Positions 10,825-20,466 of a stretch of DNA of 64,000 nt are shown here, piece by piece. The stretch covers positions 65,736,001 through 65,800,000 of the forward strand of contig NC_091124.1 of assembly GCF_040183065.1 (NCBI RefSeq), read 5' to 3'. A program made the translations under genes and the position numbers. The DNA comes from Periplaneta americana (lineage: Eukaryota > Arthropoda > Insecta > Blattodea > Blattidae). Each line of letters starts with the position of its first letter. Positions within the stretch are counted from its first letter, which is position 1. The notes under the pieces are model-generated. The model made no database searches, was not told where the DNA came from, and worked only from the letters and a program-made list of their open reading frames with translations.

Positions 10825-11052
10825 ATGAAAAGTCATTCAGTCATATTGTTCTGTCCAATAACAGATTTTTCACTACACATCCAGCTCTCTCCAATCTTTC
10901 TTATTTTCTGTCTTCCTCTTAGTTTCCGCATACGATCCATATATCTTAATGTCATGTCATCTGATATCTTCTTCTGCTCCGAACTTCTCTCCCGTTCACC
11001 ATTCCTTTCAGTGTATCCTTCAGCCAATGAAAAGTCTTTTTTTCCGGCCTGA
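10825..11052 (-). pseudogene. Antisense fragment of a LINE RT C-terminal tail (family with (TATG)n tail)
   Basis: Its reverse complement matches the plus-strand relic at about 27455-27630: ACTGAAAGGAATGGTGAACG, GTTCGG, AGAAGATATCAGATGA and GAAAATAAGAAAGATTGGAG occur in the same order. In the proper frame this encodes an RGRxRYQMxDDI-type region seen at the C-terminus of some RTE-like RTs. The open minus-strand frame across it is out of that frame. It is heavily decayed. Confidence 0.6.
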
Positions 11053-11105
11053 GTATTTCAGTCAGTGTTCTAATTTTGGATAGACTATAGGAAATGTTGT
11101 AGTCT

Positions 11106-11333
11106 CCTAGATCTCCGGACTTCAATCCCTGCGGCTTTTATTTGTGGGCTACTCTTAAATGAGAAGTGTACGCTAAATCTGGAGAATTTATGTGAAAATA
11201 TTCGTCAATAAATTTTGTAATACAGCAGAATAAACTTCACGCAGTGTCTCTCGATCTTTTGAATAGGACTGGCTTATGTTTAAGAGCAGAATGTGAACAC
11301 TTTGATCGTCTAATTAATGATCATTATTTCTAA
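11106..11333 (+). pseudogene. Tc1/mariner-superfamily transposase C-terminal relic
   Basis: In one plus-strand frame the sequence reads PRSPDFNPCGFYLWATLK, stop, EVYAKSGEF, stop, then INFVIQQNKLHAVSLDLLNR, TGLCLRAECEHFDRLI and a final stop at 11331-11333. PRSPDxNPCDFYLWG is the third catalytic motif of an insect IS630/Tc1/mariner lineage, and the remainder matches its C-terminal cysteine-containing tail (RAxCxHxxxLI). About 75 residues remain, with two internal stops. This lineage differs from the Tc1 at 6.8 kb and the mariner at 0.4 kb. Confidence 0.8.
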
Positions 11334-11988
11334 TGAGTTTAATTAAAGTATGTGAATAAAGTAAGTCATTAACACTATAAATGACATCCAAGTAGCGCAG
11401 AGCTTTGCAGACGGATCCATCTGACTGGTGGACAGCCGTTACTGAACTTACACTTGTCAGTACTCCCGTGACGAAGTTTATGTTATCATTTGAGTCCGTA
11501 TCAAATAAATTAATTTCATATTCTTAAAAATAGTAGTTCAGGCAATTAATTTGTAAAAATTAGTAGATATTATTAACGTGATAATGAACTGTTAAAAAAC
11601 GTGTAAAAGATATAATGAGAAAGTATTATGTTATCTTTGCAGCATTTCTTTTAATCTAGTGCTCTTTTTTTGTCTTCCGAATTAGCGATTTCCGGTCCAT
11701 AGCGTTCTGGCATTATTTCTATAAAAGAGAAGATAATAAAACATTCATCGAATGAGAGTCCGAGTAAAACTCCATATGTTCGATTTTAGCTTAAATACTA
11801 AGAACATTCTGTAGGTTACCAGTAGAAGCATAGTGATGGCTAAGAATTAATAATATCTCGTACCTGTAAATTTGTGAGAGAATAAAAAAATCAGTTTAAA
11901 AAAAACTAAATGTCCTCAAAATAGACAACCTACTTCGCAAGATCTTCTGCTCAAGGGCAAAATATTGGTTAACTTTGCAATTTTGTGA
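11334..11988. other. AT-rich intergenic DNA, nothing recognised
   Basis: I found no motif or repeat structure in this stretch. Confidence 0.4.
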
Positions 11989-11990
11989 AC

Positions 11991-12040
<50 letters not shown>
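11989..12040. repeat. (AAT)n microsatellite
   Basis: This is an ATA/AAT run. Unlike other arrays in this window, I cannot see a retroelement 3' end next to it. Confidence 0.9.
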
Positions 12041-12319
12041 GTAGTTATCTAAATTACTATGTTTGTAGATACGAGGTATAATTTCTTAGTCATCGATAGA
12101 ATTATTATTTATTATACAGTAACAAACATAGTTTAAATTAATATAAAAACCAAAGAAACTGATCGATAAAGATAAACTAAACAGATATGAAATGTACTAA
12201 GAATGGGATTTTATCTGTGCACGTGGATTGTTTCTTATCCATATTCGAAAAATGTATAAATTAACTCCACCAGTGAGAGTAAAGTAGTCGTCATCTGTCC
12301 AGGGTGTTCGAGATAGTAC

Positions 12320-12502
12320 CACAGTCTAGTATATACAGTCACGAAGCTCAATACTTAGTAAATATGCATCCATAGATAGTTGCTAACCACTAGGATCACT
12401 ACTATCGCCCTATTACAGACAATGCGAAACAGTACCTGCACAGTCTTTTGTTCCTAGTACCCTCATAAACTCAAGCTTCGTGAATGTATATACTAGACTG
12501 TG
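12320..12502. mobile_element. hAT-type MITE (CACAGTCTAG TIRs, 7-8-bp TSD)
   Basis: The left end is CACAGTCTAGTATATACAGT and the right end is its inverse, TATATACTAGACTGTG, with about 28 bp alike (CACGAAGCT on both sides). The direct repeat ATAGTAC (GATAGTAC if one G is shared) flanks it at 12313-12319 and 12503-12509. A 7-8-bp duplication and CA...TG ends suggest hAT. It has no coding content. Confidence 0.8.
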
Positions 12503-12509
12503 ATAGTAC

Positions 12510-13054
12510 ACTTCTCCTTTTCTTATTTCTCTGATGAAAAGACGTTTCGACACGTTGAATATCTATGCAACTGTGACACGGTGCAAGATTCGTAAAAGTC
12601 ACAATACACATGCAACAACGTGGAAACCTTAGAATTTAATTCATAAAGAGATGAAGTTAATACTACAGTGGTATATATTTTTCAGCTGCATACAATAAAA
12701 AATGCAGTTGGAATTTTTAACTCGTTATTTTTAAATACACTTTTTTTTTTCACAGTAAAATATGAAAAAGTTTAACGTATGTAATAATTTGTAGAACACG
12801 TGCACAGCGTATTGCTGGGTTGTTAACAGAATATTTAATGAACCTAATTGATATAATGACTTGAGTTTTATAAATCCACAGAGCTTTAGAATAATGTTAC
12901 AATAAATGCAGAGATTTTAGAGGATTCAGAATATTTTTATGCTTTTTATATGCACTCGATTTATTAAATCGACCAACGAGCATTCTCTGTAAACGGAGGA
13001 ATGTTGAGTCTGCAATTGATTATCAGATAGATGTTATTATTTTTTATTATTGGG
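12510..13054. other. AT-rich intergenic DNA, nothing recognised
   Basis: I found no supported features here. Confidence 0.4.
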
Positions 13055-13285
13055 TTATTTTACGACGCAGTATCAACATCTCAGGTTATTTAGCGTCTGA
13101 ATGAAATGAAGGTGAAATGAGTCTGGGGTTCAGCACCAAAAGTTACCCAGCACTTGCTTGGAATGGGGTTGAGGGAAAACCCTGAGAAATATCTCAACCA
13201 GATAACTTGCCCCGACCGGGATTCGAACATGGCTACATGGTTTCTAGGTCAGACGCACTAACCGTTATTCCACAGGTGTGGACAA
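13055..13285 (-). mobile_element. tRNA-derived SINE (family 1)
   Basis: On the minus strand the head near 13285 carries an A-box-like GGAATAACGGTTAGTGCG and a B-box-like GTTCGAATCCCGG. The body follows: CTGGTTGAGATAT, AACCCCATTCCAAG, and a tail with ATAACCTGAGATGTTGATAC and TAAAATAACC. Family copies at 2525, 13840, 26247 and 45437 share this order. Transcription by RNA polymerase III from the internal boxes is the expected mode for such elements. Confidence 0.88.
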
Positions 13286-13320
13286 TAGAAGTTCACATAA
13301 ACGTGAAAGTTCGGATTTGT

Positions 13321-13505
13321 CTGGTCCACTGCTGTGGAGTAATGGCTAGTATGCCTGACCGTGAAACGAGTGGACCCGGGTTCATATCCTGGATGGGAGA
13401 AGCTACCTGGTTTCCAATTAAAAAAGTAACTCGTAAAACAAGTAAATAGCGAACAACTAAGGCACAGTAGTTCAATGGCCCACGACCCACGCTGCCTTCT
13501 ATTGT
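13321..13505 (+). mobile_element. tRNA-derived SINE head, opposite orientation
   Basis: On the plus strand TGTGGAGTAATGGCTAGTAT resembles an A box and GGGTTCATATCCTGG a B box about 40 bp downstream, followed by GAAGCTACCTGGTTT. It stands head to head with the SINE ending at 13285. Inverted copies of ACAATAGAAG lie at 13281-13290 and 13496-13505. The tail is not clear. Confidence 0.6.
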
Positions 13506-13839
13506 ACACAGTAGAGGGACTTTGGTCTATAACACAGTTAACCTGAAAACACTTGCCGCTCTCCCATCGAGCATCAAGTTTCGCTCCCTGATCATAAATG
13601 AAATGCTGGTATTAAACAAGAAATGAAATGAAAATTAAAGGATGGACCAACAGAAGAAATTCGAGACATAGTCTATATCCAGCCTATTCTAGACAACAGG
13701 AAAATCTAAGACTGCCTTTCAATGCAGTCTTAAAGAAAAGCAAAAGTCTATGTAGATCGATCCTTGAATAAATGGCGTGAATAGTTTTGAGACGGAAGAG
13801 CCCGAAAAGTTGAATAATTGATGATTATGAAGATTTTTG

Positions 13840-14088
13840 TTTTATTTGGTTATTTTACGACGCTGTATCAACATCTACTTTATTTAGCGTCTGAATGAAA
13901 TAAAGGTGATAATGACGGTGAAATGAGTCCGGGATCTAGCACCGAAAGTTACCCAGCATTTGCTCGTAGTGGGTTGAGGGAAAACTGCGGAGAAATCCTC
14001 AACCAGGTAACTTGCCCCGACCGGGATTCAAACCCGGGCAACTTGGTTTCGCGGCCAGGCGCGCTGACCGTTACTCTAAAGGTGTGGA
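13840..14088 (-). mobile_element. tRNA-derived SINE (family 1), well-preserved copy
   Basis: It has the same structure as the 13055 copy: tRNA-like head on the minus strand with TAACGGTCAGCGCGCC and GGGTTTGAATCCCGG, then AACCAGGTAACTTG (complement), CTCAACCC, and a tail toward 13840 with TATTTTACGACGC. The short plus-strand frame within it is not a gene. Confidence 0.9.
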
Positions 14089-15343
14089 AGATTATAATAA
14101 TGTTGAAAGCATTTCAAGTTTTATGCATATTTTCAACAATAAAATAAAACCTACAGGGTACTATTGAGTTCACGCTTACGTAAATCAACGCAAGAAATTC
14201 AAATGAATTGTCTTGAATTTTACTTACATCATATTTACAGCAGTGAAATTACAGAGCGTTCGTCAGAAAACAGGTCTGGCTCAGGTAGATACTGTCGGCC
14301 TTCTACTATTAACCTATAGTAGATCGTACGTGACTGCCGAGAATGTAATGTGTGGCCTACATTTCCCCAGAATCAAATGTGGTAAGGTTCTGTGTTGCAC
14401 AGTGTGGACAAAACAAAAACAGGCTGAAGGGACATAATGATTAGAGTATTAGTATACAGGTGACTTCTATTGAGTGCAGTTCAGTTCTGTGGCAATAGAA
14501 TACACATTAGAGTAGCGAATCTTCATTTATGATACATACATTACGAACAAATCTTGCAAAAATTGTCGCGCTATATTTGTACGTAAATATCGTGGCGCCC
14601 AACAACTATCGATAATTTAGAATTTAGTGAAAAATGTAAGCTTCTATCAATAGATATTCTACGAAATTGAGTGTGTCTAGAAATCGTTTTAAAAGAAGTT
14701 ACATCTGTAATTTGATTTACAAGTCGTTAGATATAGCAGGAAGGTAACAAACTGAATCACCGCTAAGTGGGCTGTTGCTTGCCCATGTTACTTTTGAAAC
14801 AGTGGCGTACTAAACGAAACCTGTTTTCACGAGTACATCCTTTAGTTGCAATAACATATCTGCAGTGTTATGGATTTTAAGTTTATGCACGTACATGCCG
14901 TAAACAAATAGTACATTTTTTTACATTTTGTGCATTTAGAAGAATAGTAATAGTTCAAATAAAATCTTGGAATATTTTGAAATTTACAAAATTCACAGTA
15001 AAACAGATAGTCAAAATACAAACTTTGAAAAATATTGATTTTTACACATAGCTACTTAGAGTACGGAAACTTTGCGAAACGAATCTTTGAATACGTTGTG
15101 TTTTTAAACATTTTCAAGTGTGTATGTGTGTGTGTGTTTTTTTTTTTGTGAAAAGTCAGTACAAAATATACTTTTAGTACGTTAATTAATGACGCTGTGT
15201 TAACTACTAGTTTATTCGGCGTCGATACAGTTGGCGACAGTCAGATGATATTTGACGAAATGAGACCAATGATTTGGCATGTGATCACCTGGTATTCGCC
15301 TTACAGTATGAAATAACTTTGGAATGAGCTCAATCAGGCAATA
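14089..15343. other. AT-rich intergenic DNA, nothing recognised
   Basis: One segment near 14258 (GAGCGTTCGTCAGAAAACA) recurs near 32214 as GAGCGTTCGTCAGGAAACA, so a small dispersed repeat may be present. There is no coding evidence. Confidence 0.4.
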
Positions 15344-15769
15344 TTGAAAACGTGTTTTGCTTATGGAGCGGAGAGATGGACACTTGTTGAACGCCTTAAA
15401 TCAAAGATCAAAGTAGTGAAAATGGATGGGCTAAGAAGAGGAGCGAGGGTGTCCAGGTTAGAGAGAAAAAGGAATGAAAATATAAGACAAATGATGGATA
15501 TGAACGAGCCAATAACTGAGAGAATTGAGATTCCTTCAGTGGTATGGATATGTAAGAAGAATGAAGGAGGAAAGGTGGCCGAAGATAACTGTCCAGTGGT
15601 CACCCCTTGGAAGACGGAAACGTGCGTGGTCGAGAAGAACATGGAGAGAGCTGGGGTGGTGCAAATGATGGAGAACCGGCATCTGCAAGAGGAAGACTGG
15701 ATGGACGTGAAAGGCGGTGAAAGGGAATTCAGAGTAATCGCTGAAGAGTGGAATAGCCATCAAAATTAA
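15344..15769 (+). pseudogene. RTE-like LINE RT C-terminal relic (second subfamily)
   Basis: The frame opens with YGAERWTLVERLKSKIKVVK and MDGLRRGARVSRLERKRNEN, which resemble the C-terminal domain after the RT core of RTE-type proteins (YGAExWxLxERxKSRLxAxEMDALRRSARISRxERxRNExIR). It then drifts out of frame: a WYGHVxRM-like region appears as VVWICKKNEGG and an RGRPKxTWREG-like region is scrambled, before EEDWMDVKG returns near the end. It therefore stays open through compensating indels but is not a working protein. A (TATG)n array begins about 60 bp after the end, probably its tail. It is distinct from the RTE copies at 4.7 and 56 kb. Confidence 0.65.
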
Positions 15770-15830
15770 AAGTAAATAAAACGTGTTTTCATGGATATTT
15801 ACATAAGTTGAATCGATAAGATCAGAAATT

Positions 15831-15928
15831 TGTATGTATGTATGTATGTATGTATGTATGTATGTATGTATGTATGTATGTATGTATGTATGTATGTATG
15901 TATGTATGTATGTATGTATGTATGTATG

Positions 15929-15958
<30 letters not shown>
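15831..15958. repeat. (TATG)n microsatellite, about 32 units
   Basis: This is an uninterrupted TATG run downstream of an RTE-like 3' relic. A second (TATG)n array occupies the same relative position behind the RT tail at 27631. Confidence 0.95.
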
Positions 15959-15959
<1 letters not shown>

Positions 15960-16048
15960 TGACAGTGGTAACTAATTACACTCAGTAATGATAATAATAA
16001 ACTTATTAATTAAAAATACAATTAATAATAATACTAATAATTAATACT

Positions 16049-16051
16049 AAC

Positions 16052-16094
<43 letters not shown>

Positions 16095-16660
16095 GGGAAT
16101 AGCCTAAATTAAATGAAGCACGATCACTTAAAATAACATTTAAAATAAATCTAATTTGTATCTTAAACCTAAGTTGGAACTAAAACCCACGAGTATGATA
16201 TGTTCATATCTGCACAAGTACCTTTCAACATTACACTCATTTCGCTGTTAACTCACTCACTGCACTGGAACTACGACACATTTAACTGATTCTATCCTGA
16301 TTTCACTAACACTTCAAAAATATTTCACTGTTCAAATACTTTGCACTGCCGCTATAAACTATAAAGCTTCACTAACAGGAACACGTTTCACTTACGCAAC
16401 ACACTTCACTGACACAACATAATTCTTCACTGATACAACACTTCAATAACAAAATATCATTCACACCCTTTAAATACTGTGTATAATTACCGTCTATTAG
16501 TAAAGTCCTTAAGCTTATTTTTAAATACATTTTTGGTTGTTGGTAAAGCCTTTAGTAAGTCTGCAGGTAAAGCATTCCAGTCCCTGATAGTACGATTGAG
16601 AAAAGAAAACTTTCCAGTGTCCGTCTTAATTCTATGTCTCACAACGTTTCAACACATTTA
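16049..16660 (-). pseudogene. LINE 3' end: RT C-terminal tail, 3' UTR and (ATT)n tail
   Basis: On the minus strand, from about 16650 to a stop at 16487-16489, the frame reads RHRIKTDTGKFSFLNRTIRD, then WNALPADLLKALPTT and KNVFKNKLKDFTNRR. KTGKFSFxNRTIxxWNxLPA is the conserved C-terminal signature of a CR1/Jockey-group LINE RT. It differs from the copies at 1.1 and 49 kb (SxxSSSFTISxSRxWNSLP), so it is a separate family. A 3' UTR of about 400 bp, rich in CAGTGAAG-like motifs, follows and ends in an ATT run at 16052-16092. Everything N-terminal to the tail is missing. Confidence 0.75.
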
Positions 16661-17183
16661 CAGCAATTGAAATAGCTCGTTAAAATCGTGCATGGCATGT
16701 GGTTTGCACGTTACAAATTTATACAAATGCATATTTACATAGTGAAAACGGAACAATTATAACATCAGAAATTGCGTTTTTCTTTCATGTGATGAAAGGT
16801 AGGTCTAATAAAAGTGGAGAAACGTAAAGTCTCTTCCGGTAGACAAATCAAGTGATTAAATTTCCACTTTAAAACCCTAGGAACAGAGCCCGGAGGAAGA
16901 TCCGCTCTACGCCGTTAAAGTAATCATCGTTACACTGTTATTTTCAGACCCCGTCTTTTAATTACGTGATATCCCAGGGCGTCAAGAATGAAAGTCACAC
17001 AGTAATGAGCTTTCGCACACCTCTAGGGTCGGCCTAAATACACAGTTGCGTCCATTGTGTATGGGGAGGGGCAAACACTCACTGCTGTGTAGGCACCGCC
17101 CTAATATTTAGATGCTGGCTTGGATTTTCGTATTGCATGATGGGACCATGTCCATTGTTGTCCTCTTAACAGGGACTGCCAGT

Positions 17184-17186
<3 letters not shown>

Positions 17187-17245
<59 letters not shown>

Positions 17246-17396
17246 TCTTTATTTATACTGGCAGAGTTAAGTCATAGGACTTTCTCTTACACTCTACCAG
17301 GTCACAAAGTATACAAGCAGTGAAAATTTAACAAAAAGCTAATGAACAGAATACTAGCATATTACAAAAAAATAAATAATAATAATAATAATAATA

Positions 17397-17427
<31 letters not shown>

Positions 17428-17578
17428 TAGGCCCTAATAATAATAATCATCTTTCATTTATACTGGCAGAGTTAAGACCATAGGGCCTTCTCTTACACTC
17501 TACCAGGTCACAAAGTATACAAGCAGTGAAAATTTAACAAAAAGTTAAAGAACAGAATACTAACATATTACAAAACAA

Positions 17579-17621
<43 letters not shown>

Positions 17622-17622
17622 G
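17187..17622 (-). mobile_element. Tandem pair of CR1/L2-like LINE 3' ends separated by (AAT)n
   Basis: Two near-identical segments of about 125-135 bp (17243-17366 and about 17443-17578) each carry TTTATACTGGCAGAGTTAAG, the 3' hairpin and TTCTCTTACACTCTACCAGG. (AAT)n runs lie before, between and after them. This looks like tandem duplication of a unit of about 200 bp mediated by the AAT tracts. The hairpins read AAGTCATAGGACTT (17269-17282) and AAGACCATAGGGCCTT (17474-17489). Confidence 0.8.
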
Positions 17623-17660
17623 CATAATAAAATCGACACTAAACAACATAAAAATAATAT

Positions 17661-17806
17661 CGTATGGGTGAATCCAGAAATGCATACAGTGTTATTTGGA
17701 AGACCGGAGGGAAAAAGACCTTTGGGGAGGCCGAGACGTAGATAGGAGGATAATATTAAACTGGATTTGAGGGAGGTAGGATATGATGGTAGAGAATGGA
17801 TTAACT
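17661..17806 (+). mobile_element. RTE retrotransposon internal 3' fragment
   Basis: It matches the complete RTE from about 59313 (CGTATGGGCGAATCCAGAAA) to the GATTAA before the 3' end. One internal TAG (GTAGATAGGAGG) breaks the frame. It is truncated at both ends, with no tail. Confidence 0.88.
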
Positions 17807-18598
17807 CGTTTAGTACAAATAGTTAATATGGAAAACGTAAGGAAGAATATAACAAAATGGAATGTAATGAAATAATAATAAAAAAGAAAATAAATATGAA
17901 AATTAAATAAAATGAACAATAAAAAGGGTATGATGATAAATTCATCTGGTGATCAAGAGAACAAAAAAGGGGAAAGGAAGGAAAAGAAATATATATTTTT
18001 ACAAAACTATCGCAGAGAAAAGGGCTTATAACTGAAAGGAAACTGAATTTAAAAGGTGCATCATCATCGAAGTCTGTGCAAAACATGCATGAATTTTGTT
18101 TGCCAACGAAAGTTGCTTTTTAGTGCGAAAAATGATAAAATGTTGTAAAATACAGAATATCCCGCGATTATGGCTATAGCTTAAGGGCGTATTTATGAGG
18201 TCATTTTAAGTAGAAAATGTAACATGAAAACATATGCGAAACTCACTCTTTAAACTCACTCTTTACACAGTTATGTACATTTTAATTATATTATATCAAG
18301 CTAAACAAATGAGCGCACAAATTCCACAATTTGGGATATCTGGCCGACATTTACGGCTGACCACTAGGATCCAGAATTCAAAGCAGAGGTTAAATGAAAA
18401 ATAAGATACAATATGATTTGAGGAAAGAATACAGAACAATGATAAATTAAAAAAAAAGTACAATTTGATTTCGGAGAAACATGAGATGAAAGTACATTGA
18501 AGAGTAATGAAATGAAGTAGAAAAAATTACGTAGTGTTATACAAGTGATTGTGTAAAATGGATAATGAATCTCTCATTACCATTAGGCAAATAAGAAG
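17807..18598. other. AT-rich DNA, possibly 3' UTR of the R2-superfamily relic
   Basis: It lies immediately 3' (on the minus strand) of the R2-like frame. The frames within are low-complexity and unsupported. Confidence 0.3.
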
Positions 18599-20463
18599 TC
18601 ATTTCACTTCCCATGTATTAATATTCATTTTGTATCTCTCACTGAAGTGATGAATACATGGATTGTAAATAGACTTCTTTTCATCGTTAACGTTATTGGC
18701 TTGTTGATCATCCCTCTCAAAAAGGACAGTGGGGTCAAGAATGAGGCTTCTTTGATTCCGGCGATCGATGGCTGTAATGTCTACTCTTCTCCTTGACCCA
18801 TTCTCAGCCAAGCAGTGCACTTCTTCGTAAACCTCCCACTTTGCCTTCCGAAGGGTGGTTGCGATGGAGCTTCTCACTTTATGGCGGCGATTGTTCCTCA
18901 GTAATTCTCCTTTAGGGAAATAACCCAAAACATGCCTAAGGGTTTCTACTTCGCTGCATCCCGGATGACGACAGTTTTGATCTTGGAGGGAACGACCTGG
19001 CACAGATTGTACTGCTGCGATTTTTGTGGACATCTTTATGACATTGGGCCACTCTGAGGATGATATGCCTCTTCTATTACTAATCCAAGAGTTTTTTTTT
19101 TTTTTTTGGATCTTCACTGTAAGTTACCACTCCTTTACCTTTTTGTGGATGACGACACCAATTATTAAATGACCTCCGCCGTAACTCAGATCTTAAACTT
19201 CGTCCTGTCATCGAATGTGCTTCTGCGTTGTTGGGAATGTTTAATTGTGAAAGAGCTTCTTGTTTTTCAATTTCAAAATTCCTACAGAAATGGAGGTGTT
19301 CGTCATTTATTTTTAGAAGACTTCTGGCTAGTGTTGGAGGTGTACTTCTCATTCAGCATTAAAAAAACCAAGGCCACGAAGATTCTTCGGAGCATATAGC
19401 ATGTCATTCGGACAATCGTGCGGTAAACCAACAATTTCCTTAGCACCTGTCCGGACAATTTGATCAATATTGTGTAAGAAAGATTTTGGAATCTTATTCA
19501 ATGGTGTACTTAGGAGCGAATAGGCCTACTGATTCATAATATTCAGTTTTTGATCAGGGTTTAGTAAATTAGTGGTGGTTAACTTGTCAATATCTTTACC
19601 AAAAGTTCGAATAATACTTGGTTGATCAAATACAATTTCTTCAGAAAATGTAATTCCCAAATATTTGACGATTTCACCCGGGCCAATAGAATTAATTGTA
19701 TTTCCACAATTCAAAGTGACAGTGTCTTGGCTGACAAGCAAACGTTCTGATGGGGGCGGATAAAAAAGTTAAATTTTTTACTTCCACCATGTTAATAATG
19801 TCAAAAGAAGTGCTTATACAAATTTTGGCCACTAGACCGCAATTACAAGGCCGTCCAGAAAGTGATTTTCCTGGGGCCGTTTATAGAAAAAAGCACAATT
19901 ACTTGGAAATATTTATTGAAACAGATACAGCAATTGTTACGCTATTTGTCAACATATCCCCGATTGGAATTGAAACATTTGTCATACCATGGGGTCAATT
20001 TTTGTGTCGTAGAAGTCAGCCGCCTCAGATCGAAACCAGCGTTTGACTGCGTCTGCACCTCTCTGTGTCGATCCCATGATATGAGAAATGTCTCAATTCC
20101 GATGAAAAATATGTTGAAAAATAGCTCAACAATTGTTGTGTCCGTTCCAATAAATTTGTCCAATGAAATTGCGTTTTTTTTACTGTTGGCGGCCCCTGGC
20201 GAATTAATTTTTTTACGGCCCTCGTAATTGCGGTCGAGTGGCCAAAATTTGTATAAGCATTTCTTTTGACACTATTAACATGGTGGAAGAAAAAAATAAC
20301 TTTTTTATCTGCCCCCATCAGAACGTTTTCTTGTGAGATTACCATTTTTAATATTAATGAGACTACATTTTTGGGGATTAATATTCAAACCAACTTTTGA
20401 TAAATGTTGAATCGTCAAATCCATTAATATAGAAACTGACTCAAGGTTAGCATTATTTATGAC
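18599..20463 (-). pseudogene. R2-superfamily LINE relic (RT thumb, zinc knuckle, RLE endonuclease), interrupted
   Basis: Minus-strand pieces in order: NLESVSILMDLTIQHLSK and VGLNINPQKC (20440-20345), then a 575-bp insertion, then LVSQDTVTLNCGNTIN and VKYLGITF (19741 on), TPLNKIPKSFLHNIDQIVRT, KEIVGLPHDCPNDMLYAPK and LRGLGFFNAE (19490-19360), LLKINDEHLHFCRNFEI, EWPNVIKMSTKIAAVQSVPG, CRHPGCSEVETLRHVLG, LLRNNRRHKVRSSIATTLRK, and the endonuclease-like RRVDITAID and LILDPTVLFE. The knuckle before a restriction-like endonuclease at the C-terminus is the hallmark of R2/R4/NeSL/Hero LINEs, which nick DNA with this domain instead of an N-terminal APE endonuclease. The palm with YADD and everything upstream is absent. 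A poly(T) run at 19091-19107 and stops disrupt it further. Confidence 0.85.
19747..20321. mobile_element. 575-bp fold-back element inserted in the R2-like RT, 6-bp TSD AACGTT
   Basis: The element runs CTGATGGGGGCGG ... CCCCCATCAG. The two halves are imperfect inverted copies of each other almost to the centre (about 20035). AACGTT is duplicated at 19741-19746 and 20322-20327; removing the element and one repeat rejoins the host frame between LTRK and LLVSQ. Each arm carries the C-terminus of a mariner-like transposase pointing outwards: YDKCFNSNRGYVDK then stop in the left arm (minus), YEKCLNSDEKYVEK then stop in the right arm (plus). It therefore consists of two 3' ends joined head to head. 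It has no complete frame. Confidence 0.85.
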
Positions 20464-20466
20464 TTA

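Noticed and set aside
15344..15769. A host gene of 141 residues
   Set aside because: The start matches an RTE RT C-terminus and the rest shows frame drift; the position beside a (TATG)n tail fits a LINE relic.
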